Shown in pieces: positions 1 to 8,742 of a DNA stretch of 64,000 nt (the stretch's first letter is position 1; every line of letters begins with the position of its first letter). The notes beneath the pieces were generated by a model. That model was not told the origin of the DNA, searched no databases, and saw nothing but the letters and a program-made list of their open reading frames with translations. The stretch comes from Thauera chlorobenzoica (GTDB taxonomy: Bacteria; Pseudomonadota; Gammaproteobacteria; Burkholderiales; Rhodocyclaceae). Location of the stretch: positions 1,302,001 through 1,366,000 of the forward strand of contig NZ_CP018839.1 of NCBI RefSeq assembly GCF_001922305.1, given 5' to 3'. Position numbers and translations under genes: made by a program.

Positions 1-475
1 CCGCCAGCGCGTGGGCGAGGCGGCGCCCGCGCGCGAGCGCGGCGTCGCGCTGTTCGGCGCTCATCGCCGGGCGTTCGAGGTAGTTGGCCGTGCCCGCGGC
101 GATCTTGGCGTCGATCAGCGCGGGGCGGGGGGCGAACGCGTGATTGACGCCGGCATCGACGACGCTGAGGTTGAGGCCGAGCTGACGGCTGAAGACGTTG
201 ATCGCGGCGCCGCCGGCGAGGAAGTTCTCCACCATCTGCCAGGTCACGTCCTGGGGAAAGGCCGACACGCCGGCGCGCGCCGCGCCGTGGTCGGCGGCGA
301 AGACGGCGAGGTGGGGCTGGCGCAGTGCGGGGGTCAGCGTCTGCTGGATCAGGCCGATCTGCAGCGCGAGCGCTTCCAGCCGGCCGAGCGCGCCGGGGGG
401 CTTGGTCTTCTGGTCGATCTTGTGCTGGAGGGCAGGGGCGAGAGCGGAGTCGGGCGCGGCGATGTCGAAGTTCAT
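1..475 (-). CDS. cobT: CobT, nicotinate-nucleotide:dimethylbenzimidazole phosphoribosyltransferase (3' end outside window)
   Basis: CobT makes alpha-ribazole phosphate from nicotinate mononucleotide and dimethylbenzimidazole for the lower ligand of cobalamin. Only the first 158 codons lie in the window; translation starts at the ATG at 475-473 and runs off the left edge. The family's N-terminal signature [10 protein letters not shown] is present near residue 25, followed by an FAADHG motif typical of CobT. Its ATG overlaps the TGA of the upstream Uma2-like gene (ATGA), so the two are translationally coupled and probably share the cobU transcript. The family is about 350 aa, so over half the protein is missing here. 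The identification is firm from the N-terminal motifs. Confidence 0.9.
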   Translation of the reverse strand, partial: MNFDIAAPDSALAPALQHKIDQKTKPPGALGRLEALALQIGLIQQTLTPALRQPHLAVFAADHGAARAGVSAFPQDVTWQMVENFLAGGAAINVFSRQLGLNLSVVDAGVNHAFAPRPALIDAKIAAGTANYLERPAMSAEQRDAALARGRRLAHALA

Positions 476-1065
476 GAGGGGGTGTCGGTGGTGGCGGAGT
501 CGTCGGGAAGGTCGCGGTAGAGTTCGGCCAGCGCCAGCTCGAAGCCGAGCGCCGGAAGGTTGAGGGCAGCGCGGCCGCCGCTGGCTTCGCTCAGCAGCCA
601 GCCGCCGTCGTCGCGGCGCGTGTAGCACTCGACGTGGGCGTGGTCCTGCGACAGGAAGAGCACCGTGCGCAGGCCGGGAAAACGGCGGTAGGCCTCGAAC
701 TTGCGGCCGCGGTCGTAGGCTTCGGTGGACGGCGACAGCACTTCGGCGATCAGCGCCGGGTCTTCCTTGACCTGGCGGCGGGCGCGGTCGGCATCCGCGC
801 AGCTGACGAAGACGTCGGGGTAGAACAGGCTGTCGTCCGCGGCCAGGCGTAGGCGCACGTCGGTCATGAACACGCTGCAGCGGGTGCCGGCCAATGCGTT
901 GCGCAGAGCGAAGGCCGTGTTCAGGCAGATCGTGTTGTGCACGTCGGTGCCGCCGGCCATGGCGAAGGCCTCGCCGTCGACGAATTCCCAGCGCTCGGGC
1001 TGTTGCCCCTCCCAGGCGAGGAATTCGTCCAGGTTCATGGCGCGCTTTGCGGCGGGCAGGCTCAA
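472..1065 (-). CDS. Uma2-family (DUF820) putative PD-(D/E)XK nuclease-fold protein
   Basis: This 197-aa protein has the Uma2/DUF820 layout: an N-terminal segment with a WEFVDGE-like motif (about residues 25-31), a central FYPDVFV strand (about 81-87) carrying the acidic residue, then an EVLSPSTE motif (about 108-115) and a KFEAYRRF helix. Uma2 proteins have a restriction-endonuclease fold; their biological role is mostly unknown, so no reaction is assigned. It sits 33 nt after cobU and overlaps cobT by 4 nt. It is therefore embedded in a cobalamin operon although Uma2 proteins have no known role in B12 synthesis. This could be a cargo gene that landed in the operon. Confidence 0.8.
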   Translation of the reverse strand: MSLPAAKRAMNLDEFLAWEGQQPERWEFVDGEAFAMAGGTDVHNTICLNTAFALRNALAGTRCSVFMTDVRLRLAADDSLFYPDVFVSCADADRARRQVKEDPALIAEVLSPSTEAYDRGRKFEAYRRFPGLRTVLFLSQDHAHVECYTRRDDGGWLLSEASGGRAALNLPALGFELALAELYRDLPDDSATTDTPS

Positions 1066-1098
1066 GTCGTGCTCCTCGGTTGGCGTCCAGGGCGCAGT

Positions 1099-1647
1099 TT
1101 AGCCCTGCTTGAGCACCAGCGGCAGGCCGGCGGCGACGAACACCACCTGGGCGCAGCACGCCGCCACCGCCTGGTTGAGCCGCCCGGCCTCGTCGCGGAA
1201 CAGGCGCCCGAGCGGGGTTTCCGGCACCAGGCCGAGGCCGACCTCGTTCGCCACCAGGATCACCCGCCCGGGCAGGGTGGGGAGGACGGCAAGGAGCGCG
1301 CCGCGCTCGTCGCGAAAGCGCGGCAGGGCCTCGGCTTCGGCGCCGGGGGGCAGGGCCTCGGCACCGGCGAGGAGGTTGGCGAGCCACAGCGTCAGGCAGT
1401 CGACGACCAGGCAGCGTCCGGGTGCGGCCTCGCGGCGCAGCGTGGCGGCGAGCGCCAGCGGCGCTTCGACGGTGCGCCAGGCGGCGGGACGGTCGGCGCG
1501 GTGGCGGCGGATGCGCGCCGCCATCTCGTCGTCGAGCGCCTCGGCGGTGGCGATGACGGTGACGGCGAGGCCGGAGGCGGCGGCGCGGCGCTCGGCCTCG
1601 CCGCTCTTGCCCGAGCGCGCGCCGCCCAGGATCAGTTCGGCGCTCAT
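1099..1647 (-). CDS. cobU: CobU/CobP, adenosylcobinamide kinase / adenosylcobinamide-phosphate guanylyltransferase
   Basis: This bifunctional enzyme phosphorylates adenosylcobinamide and transfers GMP to it, activating the corrin for attachment of the lower ligand. At 182 aa it is the usual size. The P-loop GGARSGKS lies at residues 8-15. A His in the RHR segment (about residue 49) is in the right place for the guanylylated His of the Salmonella enzyme. [14 protein letters not shown] segment and [10 protein letters not shown] follow as in the family. It heads the minus-strand run cobU-uma2-cobT and is divergent from the riboswitch-controlled btuB arm. No second riboswitch was recognised directly upstream of cobU. 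Confidence 0.93.
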   Translation of the reverse strand: MSAELILGGARSGKSGEAERRAAASGLAVTVIATAEALDDEMAARIRRHRADRPAAWRTVEAPLALAATLRREAAPGRCLVVDCLTLWLANLLAGAEALPPGAEAEALPRFRDERGALLAVLPTLPGRVILVANEVGLGLVPETPLGRLFRDEAGRLNQAVAACCAQVVFVAAGLPLVLKQG

Positions 1648-1753
1648 CGGATCAAGGGCTTGGGTTGTGCTTGAGGTGTGGCCGTACGGCCTCGTTCGGT
1701 GGCATGTGCGGGTGGGCAGGTTCGATGGCTCTGCAGGATTGCGTCCGGGACGG

Positions 1754-1759
1754 TATCAT
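1754..1759 (+). promoter_or_regulatory. Putative -10 element upstream of the btuB cobalamin riboswitch
   Basis: TATCAT matches the sigma70 -10 consensus at five of six positions and lies about 30 nt before the first conserved bases of the riboswitch. No good -35 hexamer is visible at the proper distance, so this is a weak call. A TTGCCCC/GGGGCAA hairpin (1769-1786) follows immediately. Confidence 0.35.
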
Positions 1760-1789
1760 CCATTCCCATTGCCCCGGAAGGGGCAACGC

Positions 1790-2008
1790 GTTATCGGTGC
1801 CCGCGGGCGGTTCTCGCCCCGGGTTAAACGGGAAACAGGTGCGCGGCCCATCGCTGGAACGATGGCCGCAATGCCTGTGCTGCCCCCGCAACGGTAAGTG
1901 CGCGCAAGGCGGATCACGCAGCCACTGGGACACCCTCCCGGGAAGGCGATCCGCTGCGACCGGCCCATCGGCCGGTACAGCGCCCGAGCCCGGAGACCGG
2001 CCGAACGC
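1790..2008 (+). ncRNA. Cobalamin riboswitch controlling btuB-btuC-btuD-cobO-cobA-cobB
   Basis: Conserved cobalamin-riboswitch blocks occur in the right order. They are GGTGCCC near the 5' end, TTAAACGGGAA with following GGTGCG, CTGCCCCCGCAACGGTAA, then GCCACTGG, GGGAAGG, and AGCCCGGAGACCGGCC near 1986-2002. This is an adenosylcobalamin-binding leader RNA that normally represses downstream expression when B12 is plentiful. About 145 nt separate it from the btuB start, enough for an expression platform that hides the ribosome binding site. It precedes a B12 receptor gene, the classical target. Confidence 0.95.
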
Positions 2009-2152
2009 GATTTGGCGGATGTGCCGCGGGGTGGTGGCGACGGGCGCGGGTTTTCCTGCTCGGTTCGGTGCGCTCTCGCTCCCGGTACGTCCATGTGCAG
2101 CTGCCATGACGTGCGGGGACGCGCGGCATGGCGAATGGAGTCCCCCGTTCAA

Positions 2153-3982
2153 ATGAAAACCCGCCTTTCCGCGCTCGTTTCGGCGTGCGCGCTCGCTTAC
2201 CCGTTTGTCCCGGCCCAGGCCGACGACCCCCAGCTCGACCACGTCGTGGTCACCGCGACCCGCCAGGAAAGCAAGGTCGACGACTTGCTCGCCGACGTCA
2301 CCGTGGTCACCCGTGAGCAGATCGAGCGCCTGGGCGACACCACCTTGGCGCAAGTGCTGTCCCGCACCGCCGGGGTGTTCGTCACCGACGGCGGCCTGCC
2401 GGGCAAATCCGCTTCGGTGCTGATCCGCGGTACCGACAGCGGGCACGCGTTGCTGCTCATCGACGGCATGCCGGTCACCTCGGCCACCCTCGGGCAGGCG
2501 CCGTTCGAGACCCTGAATGCGGCCGAAATCGAGCGCATCGAGATCCTGCGCGGCCCGGCCTCGTCGCTGTACGGCTCGGAGGCGATCGGCGGCGTGGTCC
2601 AGGTGTTCACCCGCCGCGGCCAGGGCCCGGCCCGGCCGCGGCTGGCGCTGCGCTACGGCAGCCACGACACGCGCGACCTGCAGGCCGGCGTTGCGGGTGG
2701 AACCGAGCAATGGTCATACGCGCTGTCGGCCAGCCGGCTCCAGACCGATGGCATCTCGGCGACGCGCGGCCCGAGCGCCAATCCCGACCGCGACGGCTAC
2801 AAGAACAGCGCCGCTTCGGGCAGCCTGCAGTGGCGCCCGGCCGAGGGCCATGAGCTCGGCGTGCACGTGCTGCGCTCCGCCGACGAGAACCACACCGACG
2901 GCGACTTCGATTTCGACAACCACACCGACAACGACATCCTGAGCTGGAACGCCTACACGCGAAACCGGCTGGGCGAGCGGTGGACGTCCACGCTGCGGGT
3001 GGGGGCGATGGAATACGCTTCCGACAACTTCCGTCCCGGGGCCAAGGACCGCTTCGTCACCGATACCGGGCTCGTCTCCTGGCAGAACGACATCCGCACG
3101 GCGTGGGGCACCTGGCTCGCCGGCATCGAGCAGCAGCGCCAGGAGGTCGATACCAGCGGTGCCCTGGTGGTCGATTCGCGGACCACCGATTCGGCTTTCC
3201 TGGGCTGGACCGCCGCGTTCGGCGCGCACGGCGTGCAGGTCAACCTCCGCCACGACGACATCGAACGCTTCGGCAGCGAGAAGACCTGGTCGGCCGCCTA
3301 CGGCTACCAGCTCACCGAGGCACTGCGCGCCTTCGCCTCGCTGGGGACGGCGTTCAAGGCGCCCAGTTTCAACGACCTGTACTATCCGGTGAGCTGCTTT
3401 TCCTTCGGCTGTTTCGGCGGCAATCCGGACCTCGCGCCGGAGTCGGCGCGCAACCGTGAGGTCGGCCTCGCCTGGGAGCGTGCCGGCGAGGAAGTGCGCG
3501 TGGTCTACTTCGACAACCGGATCTCCGACCTCATCGACTGGGGCTTCACCCCGGAGAACATCGGCAAGGCCAGGATCCGCGGCCTGACCGCCAGCTACCG
3601 CGGCCGCGCGCAGGCCTGGCAGTGGAACGTGGTGGCCGATCTCCTCGATCCGCGCGACGAGCAGACCGACAATGTGCTGCGCCGGCGCGCCCGCCAGCGC
3701 CTGCTCGCCGGAGTCGATTACAGCGTCGGTGCGTGGACCGTCGGCGGCCAGTGGACCGCGGTCGGTGCGCGCTACGAGGATTCCGCCAACGATCAACGGA
3801 TGGGCGGCTATGGCCTGGTCGATCTGTTCGCCCGTTACCGCTTCGACAAGGAGTGGACGCTGGAAGCGCAGCTCAAGAATGCGGGCGACAAGGACTACGT
3901 GCTCGAGCGCGGCTACCAGAACACGGTGTTCGCGACCGAAGGGCGTACCGCCTTCGTCGGCCTGCGCTACACCCCGCGCTGA
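2153..3982 (+). CDS. btuB: BtuB-type TonB-dependent outer-membrane cobalamin receptor
   Basis: The receptor brings cobalamin or related corrinoids across the outer membrane using TonB energy. The chosen ATG gives 609 aa, close to E. coli BtuB (614), and exposes a clean signal peptide of about 23 residues ending AQA. A longer reading frame extends upstream into the riboswitch but is not credible. A TonB box VVVTATR (residues 31-37) follows the signal. Then come a plug domain (RIEILRGPASSLYGSEAIGG region, about 125-145) and a beta-barrel rich in alternating aromatic residues, including a TAFKAPSFNDLYYP segment. The last residue is Arg after YTP rather than the usual C-terminal Phe. A GGAG lies about 12 nt before the start. 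The preceding B12 riboswitch and following btuCD fix the substrate class. Confidence 0.93.
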   Translation: MKTRLSALVSACALAYPFVPAQADDPQLDHVVVTATRQESKVDDLLADVTVVTREQIERLGDTTLAQVLSRTAGVFVTDGGLPGKSASVLIRGTDSGHALLLIDGMPVTSATLGQAPFETLNAAEIERIEILRGPASSLYGSEAIGGVVQVFTRRGQGPARPRLALRYGSHDTRDLQAGVAGGTEQWSYALSASRLQTDGISATRGPSANPDRDGYKNSAASGSLQWRPAEGHELGVHVLRSADENHTDGDFDFDNHTDNDILSWNAYTRNRLGERWTSTLRVGAMEYASDNFRPGAKDRFVTDTGLVSWQNDIRTAWGTWLAGIEQQRQEVDTSGALVVDSRTTDSAFLGWTAAFGAHGVQVNLRHDDIERFGSEKTWSAAYGYQLTEALRAFASLGTAFKAPSFNDLYYPVSCFSFGCFGGNPDLAPESARNREVGLAWERAGEEVRVVYFDNRISDLIDWGFTPENIGKARIRGLTASYRGRAQAWQWNVVADLLDPRDEQTDNVLRRRARQRLLAGVDYSVGAWTVGGQWTAVGARYEDSANDQRMGGYGLVDLFARYRFDKEWTLEAQLKNAGDKDYVLERGYQNTVFATEGRTAFVGLRYTPR

Positions 3983-3988
3983 GCCCCG

Positions 3989-5005
3989 GTGGCCGTGTTC
4001 CGCCCGCCTTCAGTCCACGGCCCCGCGCTTGCCGGACGGCGGGCGCGGGTCGTCATCGCCGGGCTTGCGCTGTCGGCGGTGCTGGCCCTGCTGTGGGCCT
4101 TGTCGGCGGGTGAGCTCGACATTCCGGCGGGCACCGTGTTCGGCGCCCTGTTCGGCAGTGAGCAGGGCATGTCCGCCGCGATCATCCGCGAACTGCGCCT
4201 GCCGCGCGCGGTCGCCGCCTTCGTCTGCGGCGGCCTGCTCGCCACCGCCGGCGCGCTGATGCAGGTGCTGCTGCGCAATCCGCTCGCCGACCCCTACATC
4301 CTGGGCATTTCCGGCGGTGCGGCGGTGGGGGCGCTGGGCGCGATCACGCTCGGCGCGGCGAGCTTCTGGATCGATGCCTCGGCCTTCGCGGGCGCACTCA
4401 CCGCGATGCTGCTGGTGTTCGGGCTGGCGCACGGCGACGGCAGCTGGACGCAGACCCGGCTGCTGCTGACCGGGGTCATCGTCGCCGCTGGCTGCGGCGC
4501 GGCGGTGTCGCTGATGCTCGCGCTGGCGTCCGATACGCGGGTGAAGTCGATGCTGTTCTGGTTGATGGGGGACGCCAGCGCGGCGGTGCGGCCGTGGCCG
4601 GCGCTGGTGGTGTTGGTGGGGGCGCTGGCGCTGGTGGCGCCCTGTGCGCGCGACCTCAACGTGCTCGCGCGCGGCGAGCTCGGCGCGCGCGCGCTCGGGG
4701 TGGCGGTGCCCCGCCTGCGCGTCGGCCTGTACGTGCTCGCTTCGCTGCTGACCGCGACCGCGGTGACGCTGGTGGGCTCGGTCGGCTTCGTCGGCCTGAT
4801 CGTGCCTCACCTGGTGCGGCTGGCGCTGGGCAACGACCAGCGCGTGCTGATTCCGGCCGCGGCGCTCGCCGGCGGCACCTTGCTGACCCTGGCCGACACC
4901 GCGGCGCGCACGGTGATCGCGCCCCAGCAGCTGCCGGTGGGGGTGCTGACCGCGCTGATCGGCGTCCCGGTCTTTCTGTTCCTGCTCTCGCGCAGCCCGC
5001 GATGA
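3989..5005 (+). CDS. btuC: BtuC-type FecCD-family ABC permease for cobalamin
   Basis: This inner-membrane permease moves B12 from the periplasm to the cytoplasm. The 338-aa protein has about ten hydrophobic segments and the FecCD-family signatures PRAVAAFVCGGLLATAGA (about 70-88), NPLADPYILGISGGAAVGA (about 97-115) and the C-terminal GFVGLIVPHLVR (about 264-275) that contacts the ATPase. It starts at a GTG 6 nt after the btuB stop and overlaps btuD by an ATGA. No periplasmic binding protein (btuF) lies alongside it, so that component must be encoded elsewhere or be absent. Iron-siderophore permeases belong to the same family; the riboswitch and neighbours support B12. Confidence 0.9.
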   Translation: MAVFRPPSVHGPALAGRRARVVIAGLALSAVLALLWALSAGELDIPAGTVFGALFGSEQGMSAAIIRELRLPRAVAAFVCGGLLATAGALMQVLLRNPLADPYILGISGGAAVGALGAITLGAASFWIDASAFAGALTAMLLVFGLAHGDGSWTQTRLLLTGVIVAAGCGAAVSLMLALASDTRVKSMLFWLMGDASAAVRPWPALVVLVGALALVAPCARDLNVLARGELGARALGVAVPRLRVGLYVLASLLTATAVTLVGSVGFVGLIVPHLVRLALGNDQRVLIPAAALAGGTLLTLADTAARTVIAPQQLPVGVLTALIGVPVFLFLLSRSPR

Positions 5006-5805
5006 ACGCGCTCCACCGCCCCGCCGCCGACGCTCCCCTGCTCGAGGCCGAGCGCCTCGCGCTGCAGGTGGGCGAGCGCTGGCTGTGCTGCGAGTTCAGC
5101 CTGCGCCTGGCGGCGGGGGAGTGCCTGGTGCTGCTCGGCCCCAATGGCGCCGGCAAGACCACCTTGCTGCACACCCTGGCCGGACTGCGCCCCCCCACGG
5201 CGGGCGCGGTGCGGCTGGGCGGGCGGCCCTACGCGGCGTGGCCGACGCTGGAGGCGGCGCGTTTCCGCGGCCTGCTGGTGCAGCAGCAGCCGGACCATTT
5301 TGCCGCGAGCGTGCTCGAGACGGTGCTGATCGGCCGCCATCCCCACCTCGGCCGCTGGGGCTGGGAGGGCGCCGACGATGTCGCCATCGCCCGCCGGGCG
5401 CTGGCTGACGCCGGCCTCGCCGGGTTCGAGGGGCGCGACGTGCTGACCCTGTCCGGCGGCGAGCGCCAGCGCGTGGCGATCGCCGCCCTGCTCGCGCAGG
5501 CGCCGCGCCTGTTCCTGCTCGACGAGCCGCTGAACCACCTCGACCTGCACCACCAGATCGCCACCCTGGAGCTGTTCCGCCGCATCGCCCGCACCGATCC
5601 GGCCGGCCGCGGCGTGGTCATGGTGATGCACGACCTCAACCTCGCCGCGCGCTTTGCCGACCAGGTGATCCTGCTCGACGGCCGTGGCGGGGTGACCGCG
5701 GGCGAGCGCGATCAGGTGTTGCGCGCCGAGCTGTTGAGCGAGGCCTTCGGCCACCCGCTGCGGCGCTGCGAGCTCGACGGCAGGGTGATTTTCGTGCCGG
5801 ACTGA
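5002..5805 (+). CDS. btuD: BtuD-type ABC transporter ATPase for cobalamin
   Basis: This ATP-hydrolysing subunit partners with the BtuC-like permease. The 267-aa protein shows Walker A GPNGAGKTT (46-54), Q-loop around residues 94-96, signature LSGGERQ (150-156), Walker B LFLLDEP (170-176) and the H-loop His in VMHDLN (about 207). The start ATG overlaps the btuC stop. A short hairpin (5834-5861) lies in the 77-nt gap before cobO and may reduce read-through. Confidence 0.92.
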   Translation: MNALHRPAADAPLLEAERLALQVGERWLCCEFSLRLAAGECLVLLGPNGAGKTTLLHTLAGLRPPTAGAVRLGGRPYAAWPTLEAARFRGLLVQQQPDHFAASVLETVLIGRHPHLGRWGWEGADDVAIARRALADAGLAGFEGRDVLTLSGGERQRVAIAALLAQAPRLFLLDEPLNHLDLHHQIATLELFRRIARTDPAGRGVVMVMHDLNLAARFADQVILLDGRGGVTAGERDQVLRAELLSEAFGHPLRRCELDGRVIFVPD

Positions 5806-5833
5806 ACGCACGCCGGCAGATCGGGGACAATGA

Positions 5834-5861
5834 GCATCGTGCGCGCTGGCGTGCGCGATGC
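5834..5861 (+). other. Short imperfect hairpin between btuD and cobO
   Basis: GCATCGTGCGC pairs with GTGCGCGATGC (two G-T pairs) around a short loop, just before the cobO ribosome binding site. No T-tract follows, so it is not a standard terminator; it may attenuate transcription or stabilise a processed RNA. Confidence 0.3.
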
Positions 5862-5882
5862 AGCTAATCGAGGAAGGACAGC

Positions 5883-6491
5883 ATGACCGAAAGCGAGGAA
5901 CGCGACGCCCGCCACAACGCGCGCATGGCGCACAAGAAGGCGGTGATCGACGAGCGGATCGCGCACGCCCAGGCCGAGCGCGGCGTGCTGCTGGTCAACA
6001 CCGGCAACGGCAAGGGCAAGTCGAGCGCCGGCTTCGGCCTGGTAGCGCGCGCCCTCGGCCATGGCCTGCAGGTGGGCGTGGTGCAGTTCATCAAGGGCCG
6101 CGCCGACACCGGCGAGGAGGCCTTCTTCCGCGCCCAGCCCGGCGTGCGCTGGCTCGTGATGGGCGAAGGCTTCACCTGGGATACCCAGGACCGCGCGCGC
6201 GACGTCGCCCGCGCACAGGCGGCGTGGGCGCTGGCACGCGAGATGCTTCAGGATCCGGGCATCGGCCTGGTGGTGCTCGACGAGCTCAACATCGCGCTCA
6301 AGCACCGTTACCTCGAGGTGGACGCGGTGCTCGCCGACCTGCGCGCGCGTCCGCTGCGCCAACACGTGGTGGTCACCGGCCGCGGCGCGCCGTCCGCACT
6401 GCTTGAAGCCGCCGATACCGTCACCGACATGACGCCGGTCAAGCATGCCTTCGCCGCCGGGGTGAAGGCGATGCCCGGCATGGAGTGGTAA
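5883..6491 (+). CDS. cobO: CobO/BtuR-type corrinoid adenosyltransferase
   Basis: This enzyme adds the 5'-deoxyadenosyl group from ATP to cob(I)alamin or cobyrinic acid a,c-diamide. The 202-aa protein carries the reverse-oriented P-loop NTGNGKGKSS (39-48), then VVQFIKG (about 68-74) and VVLDELNIAL (about 131-140), all typical of the CobA/CobO/BtuR family. GAGGAAGGA is a strong ribosome binding site 4 nt before the ATG. An N-terminal positively charged helix precedes the P-loop as in CobO. It is followed after 2 nt by cobA, so it is part of the riboswitch-controlled arm. Confidence 0.94.
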   Translation: MTESEERDARHNARMAHKKAVIDERIAHAQAERGVLLVNTGNGKGKSSAGFGLVARALGHGLQVGVVQFIKGRADTGEEAFFRAQPGVRWLVMGEGFTWDTQDRARDVARAQAAWALAREMLQDPGIGLVVLDELNIALKHRYLEVDAVLADLRARPLRQHVVVTGRGAPSALLEAADTVTDMTPVKHAFAAGVKAMPGMEW

Positions 6492-6493
6492 AG

Positions 6494-7342
6494 ATGGCAC
6501 TGCCCGATCTCGCGGTCTATCGCCCCGGCCCGCTGCCGGGACACGTCTACCTGGTGGGCGCCGGCCCCGGCGACCCGGAACTGTTCACCCTGCGCGGCGC
6601 CCGCCTGGTGGCGGGGGCGGATGTGGTCGTCCATGACAACCTCGTCAGCCCGGCGATCGTCGACCTCGCCCCGGCGGCGGCCGAGCGCATCTACGTCGGC
6701 AAGAAGGCCGCCGACCACACCCTGCCGCAGGACGAGATCAACCGCCTGCTGTTGCGCCTGGCGCAGGCCGGCAAGCGCGTGGTGCGGCTCAAGGGCGGCG
6801 ACCCCTTCATCTTCGGCCGCGGCGGCGAGGAGATGGAGGTGCTGGTCGAGGCCGGGATCACCGTCGAGGTCGTCCCCGGCGTCACCGCCGCGGCCGGGGT
6901 GGCGGCCTATGCCGGCATTCCGCTCACCCACCGCGACCATGCGCAATCGGTGGTGTTCACCACCGGTTTCCTCAAGAACGGCGCGCTCGATCTGGACTGG
7001 GTGATGCTCGCCCGCCCGCAGCAGACGGTGGTGATCTACATGGGCATTTCGCGCCTGGCCGAGATCTGCCGCCAGTTCATCGCCCACGGCCTGGCGCCGG
7101 ACACGCCGGCGGGGGTCATCGAGCGCGGCACCACCCATGCGCAGCGGGTGGTGGTGGCGGACCTGGCGACCCTCGCCGCGCGCGTCCATCAGGAAGGGGT
7201 GCGCCCGCCCTCGCTGACCGTGATCGGCAGCGTGGTCGGCCTCTACCCGAAGCTGTCGTGGTTCGAGCCCGCCGCCCAGCCCCAGGCTTCGCCGCTGCCG
7301 CACGCCGGCTGTGCGGTGGTGCATGAGGAGGGCCGGAAGTGA
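6494..7342 (+). CDS. cobA: CobA, uroporphyrinogen-III C-methyltransferase (SUMT)
   Basis: SUMT uses two SAM to methylate uroporphyrinogen III at C2 and C7, giving precorrin-2, the entry to corrins. The 282-aa protein has the tetrapyrrole methylase motifs GAGPGDPE (22-29), VVHDNLVS (about 45-52), LKGGDPFIFGRGGEE (99-113) and VPGVTAA. It is the stand-alone SUMT form, not fused to CysG. The ATG at 6494 is preferred, with GGAG about 9 nt upstream; a GTG at 6485 that overlaps cobO is an alternative. The last codons overlap the GTG of cobB. Confidence 0.94.
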   Translation: MALPDLAVYRPGPLPGHVYLVGAGPGDPELFTLRGARLVAGADVVVHDNLVSPAIVDLAPAAAERIYVGKKAADHTLPQDEINRLLLRLAQAGKRVVRLKGGDPFIFGRGGEEMEVLVEAGITVEVVPGVTAAAGVAAYAGIPLTHRDHAQSVVFTTGFLKNGALDLDWVMLARPQQTVVIYMGISRLAEICRQFIAHGLAPDTPAGVIERGTTHAQRVVVADLATLAARVHQEGVRPPSLTVIGSVVGLYPKLSWFEPAAQPQASPLPHAGCAVVHEEGRK

Positions 7343-8742
7343 GCACCATTGTGGTACGCCATGCTGCGGCGATTTCCCCGGAGGCGCCCGCGGCGGTGCG
7401 CTGCCCGGCGCTGTTCGTCGCCGCACCGGCTTCGGGCCAGGGCAAGACCACGATCACCGCCGCGCTCGCCCGCCTCCACACCCGGCTCGGGCGCCGCGTG
7501 CGGGTGTTCAAGTGCGGGCCCGACTTCCTCGACCCGCAGATCCACGCGGTGGCCAGCGGCGCGCCGGTGGATAACGTCGATCTCGGCATGTGCGGCGAGG
7601 CCGACATCGCCTGGCGCCTGCACCGGGCGGCGGGCGAGGCCGATCTGATCCTGGTCGAAGGGGTGATGGGGCTGTACGACGGCGCCCCTTCGGGGGCCGA
7701 TATCGCCCGCCGCTTCGGCATTCCGGTGATGGCGGTGATCGACGCGCGGGCGATGGCGCAGACCTTCGGCGCCGTCGCCCATGGCCTCGCCCACTACCGG
7801 CCCGGGCTGCCGTTTGCCGGCGTGCTCGCCAACCACGTCGGCAGCGCGCGCCACGCCGAGCTGCTGCGCGTATCGCTGCCCGCCGGCATGCGCTGGTTCG
7901 GCGCGGTGATGCGCGATGCGGCCGCGGCGCTGCCCGAACGCCATCTCGGCCTGTTGCAGGCGGCCGAGATCGAAGACCTCGACGCCCGCCTCGAGCGCCT
8001 CGCCGACCATCTGCAGCACACCGGTGCGGCGGCGTTGCCGCCGGCGGTTGAATTTCCCGCGGTGCCGGCGCCGGTGATTCCGCCCCTGCTCGCCGGGCGG
8101 CGGGTGGCGGTGGCGCGCGATGCGGCCTACGGCTTCATCTACCCGGCCAACCTCGACACCCTGCGCGCGCTCGGCGCCGAGCTGGTGTTCTTCTCCCCCC
8201 TCGCCGGCGAGCTCCTGCCGCCCGCCAGTGACGCGGTGTGGCTGCCCGGCGGCTACCCGGAACTCCATGCCGCCGCGCTCGCCGCCAACACCGGCCTGTG
8301 GTCGGCGCTGCGCGCCCACGTTGCCGCCGGCAAGCCGCTGCTGGCCGAATGCGGGGGGCTGATGAGCCTGCTCGAAACGGTGGTGGACCGCGACGGCGCG
8401 GCCCACGCCTTCGCCGGCCTGCTGCCCGGGTGCGCCGTGATGCAGAAACGCCTGGTGGCGCTCGGGATGCAGGAAGCAGCGCTGCCCGAGGGCCGGCTCA
8501 GCGGCCACACTTTCCATTATTCGAAGACCGAAACCGCGCTCGTGCCGGCGCTGCGCGCGCGCCGCCCCGACGGCGACGAGGGCGAGGCGATCTACCGCTG
8601 CGGCGCGCTCACCGCGTCCTACGTGCATTTCTGGTTTCCGTCGAACCCGGCGGCGGTCGCGGCCCTGTTCGGCGCCGCCGGCGGGTGCGCGGCTCAGCTG
8701 GGTGCGGCGCCCGGGGGGGGCGTCAGCGCGGCGGCGACGTAG
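7339..8742 (+). CDS. cobB: CobB/CbiA, cobyrinate a,c-diamide synthase
   Basis: This glutamine- and ATP-dependent enzyme amidates the a and c carboxylates of the corrin ring. The 467-aa protein has an N-terminal dethiobiotin-synthase-like ATPase domain with ASGQGKTT (31-38) and FKCGPDFLDP (56-65). The C-terminal class-I glutamine amidotransferase domain has LPGGYPE (301-307) and the nucleophile Cys337 in LAECGGLM; His in SYVHFWFPSNP ends the fold. It starts at a GTG overlapping the cobA stop. The last 15 or so codons run through a G8 tract and overlap the 3' end of minus-strand cobJ by 49 bp, so the exact C-terminus may be affected by a tract-length difference. Confidence 0.93.
   Translation: MSTIVVRHAAAISPEAPAAVRCPALFVAAPASGQGKTTITAALARLHTRLGRRVRVFKCGPDFLDPQIHAVASGAPVDNVDLGMCGEADIAWRLHRAAGEADLILVEGVMGLYDGAPSGADIARRFGIPVMAVIDARAMAQTFGAVAHGLAHYRPGLPFAGVLANHVGSARHAELLRVSLPAGMRWFGAVMRDAAAALPERHLGLLQAAEIEDLDARLERLADHLQHTGAAALPPAVEFPAVPAPVIPPLLAGRRVAVARDAAYGFIYPANLDTLRALGAELVFFSPLAGELLPPASDAVWLPGGYPELHAAALAANTGLWSALRAHVAAGKPLLAECGGLMSLLETVVDRDGAAHAFAGLLPGCAVMQKRLVALGMQEAALPEGRLSGHTFHYSKTETALVPALRARRPDGDEGEAIYRCGALTASYVHFWFPSNPAAVAALFGAAGGCAAQLGAAPGGGVSAAAT

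Noticed and set aside
1898-2152. N-terminal extension of BtuB to 694 aa
   Set aside because: These codons lie within the riboswitch and its platform; the signal peptide begins only at 2153.
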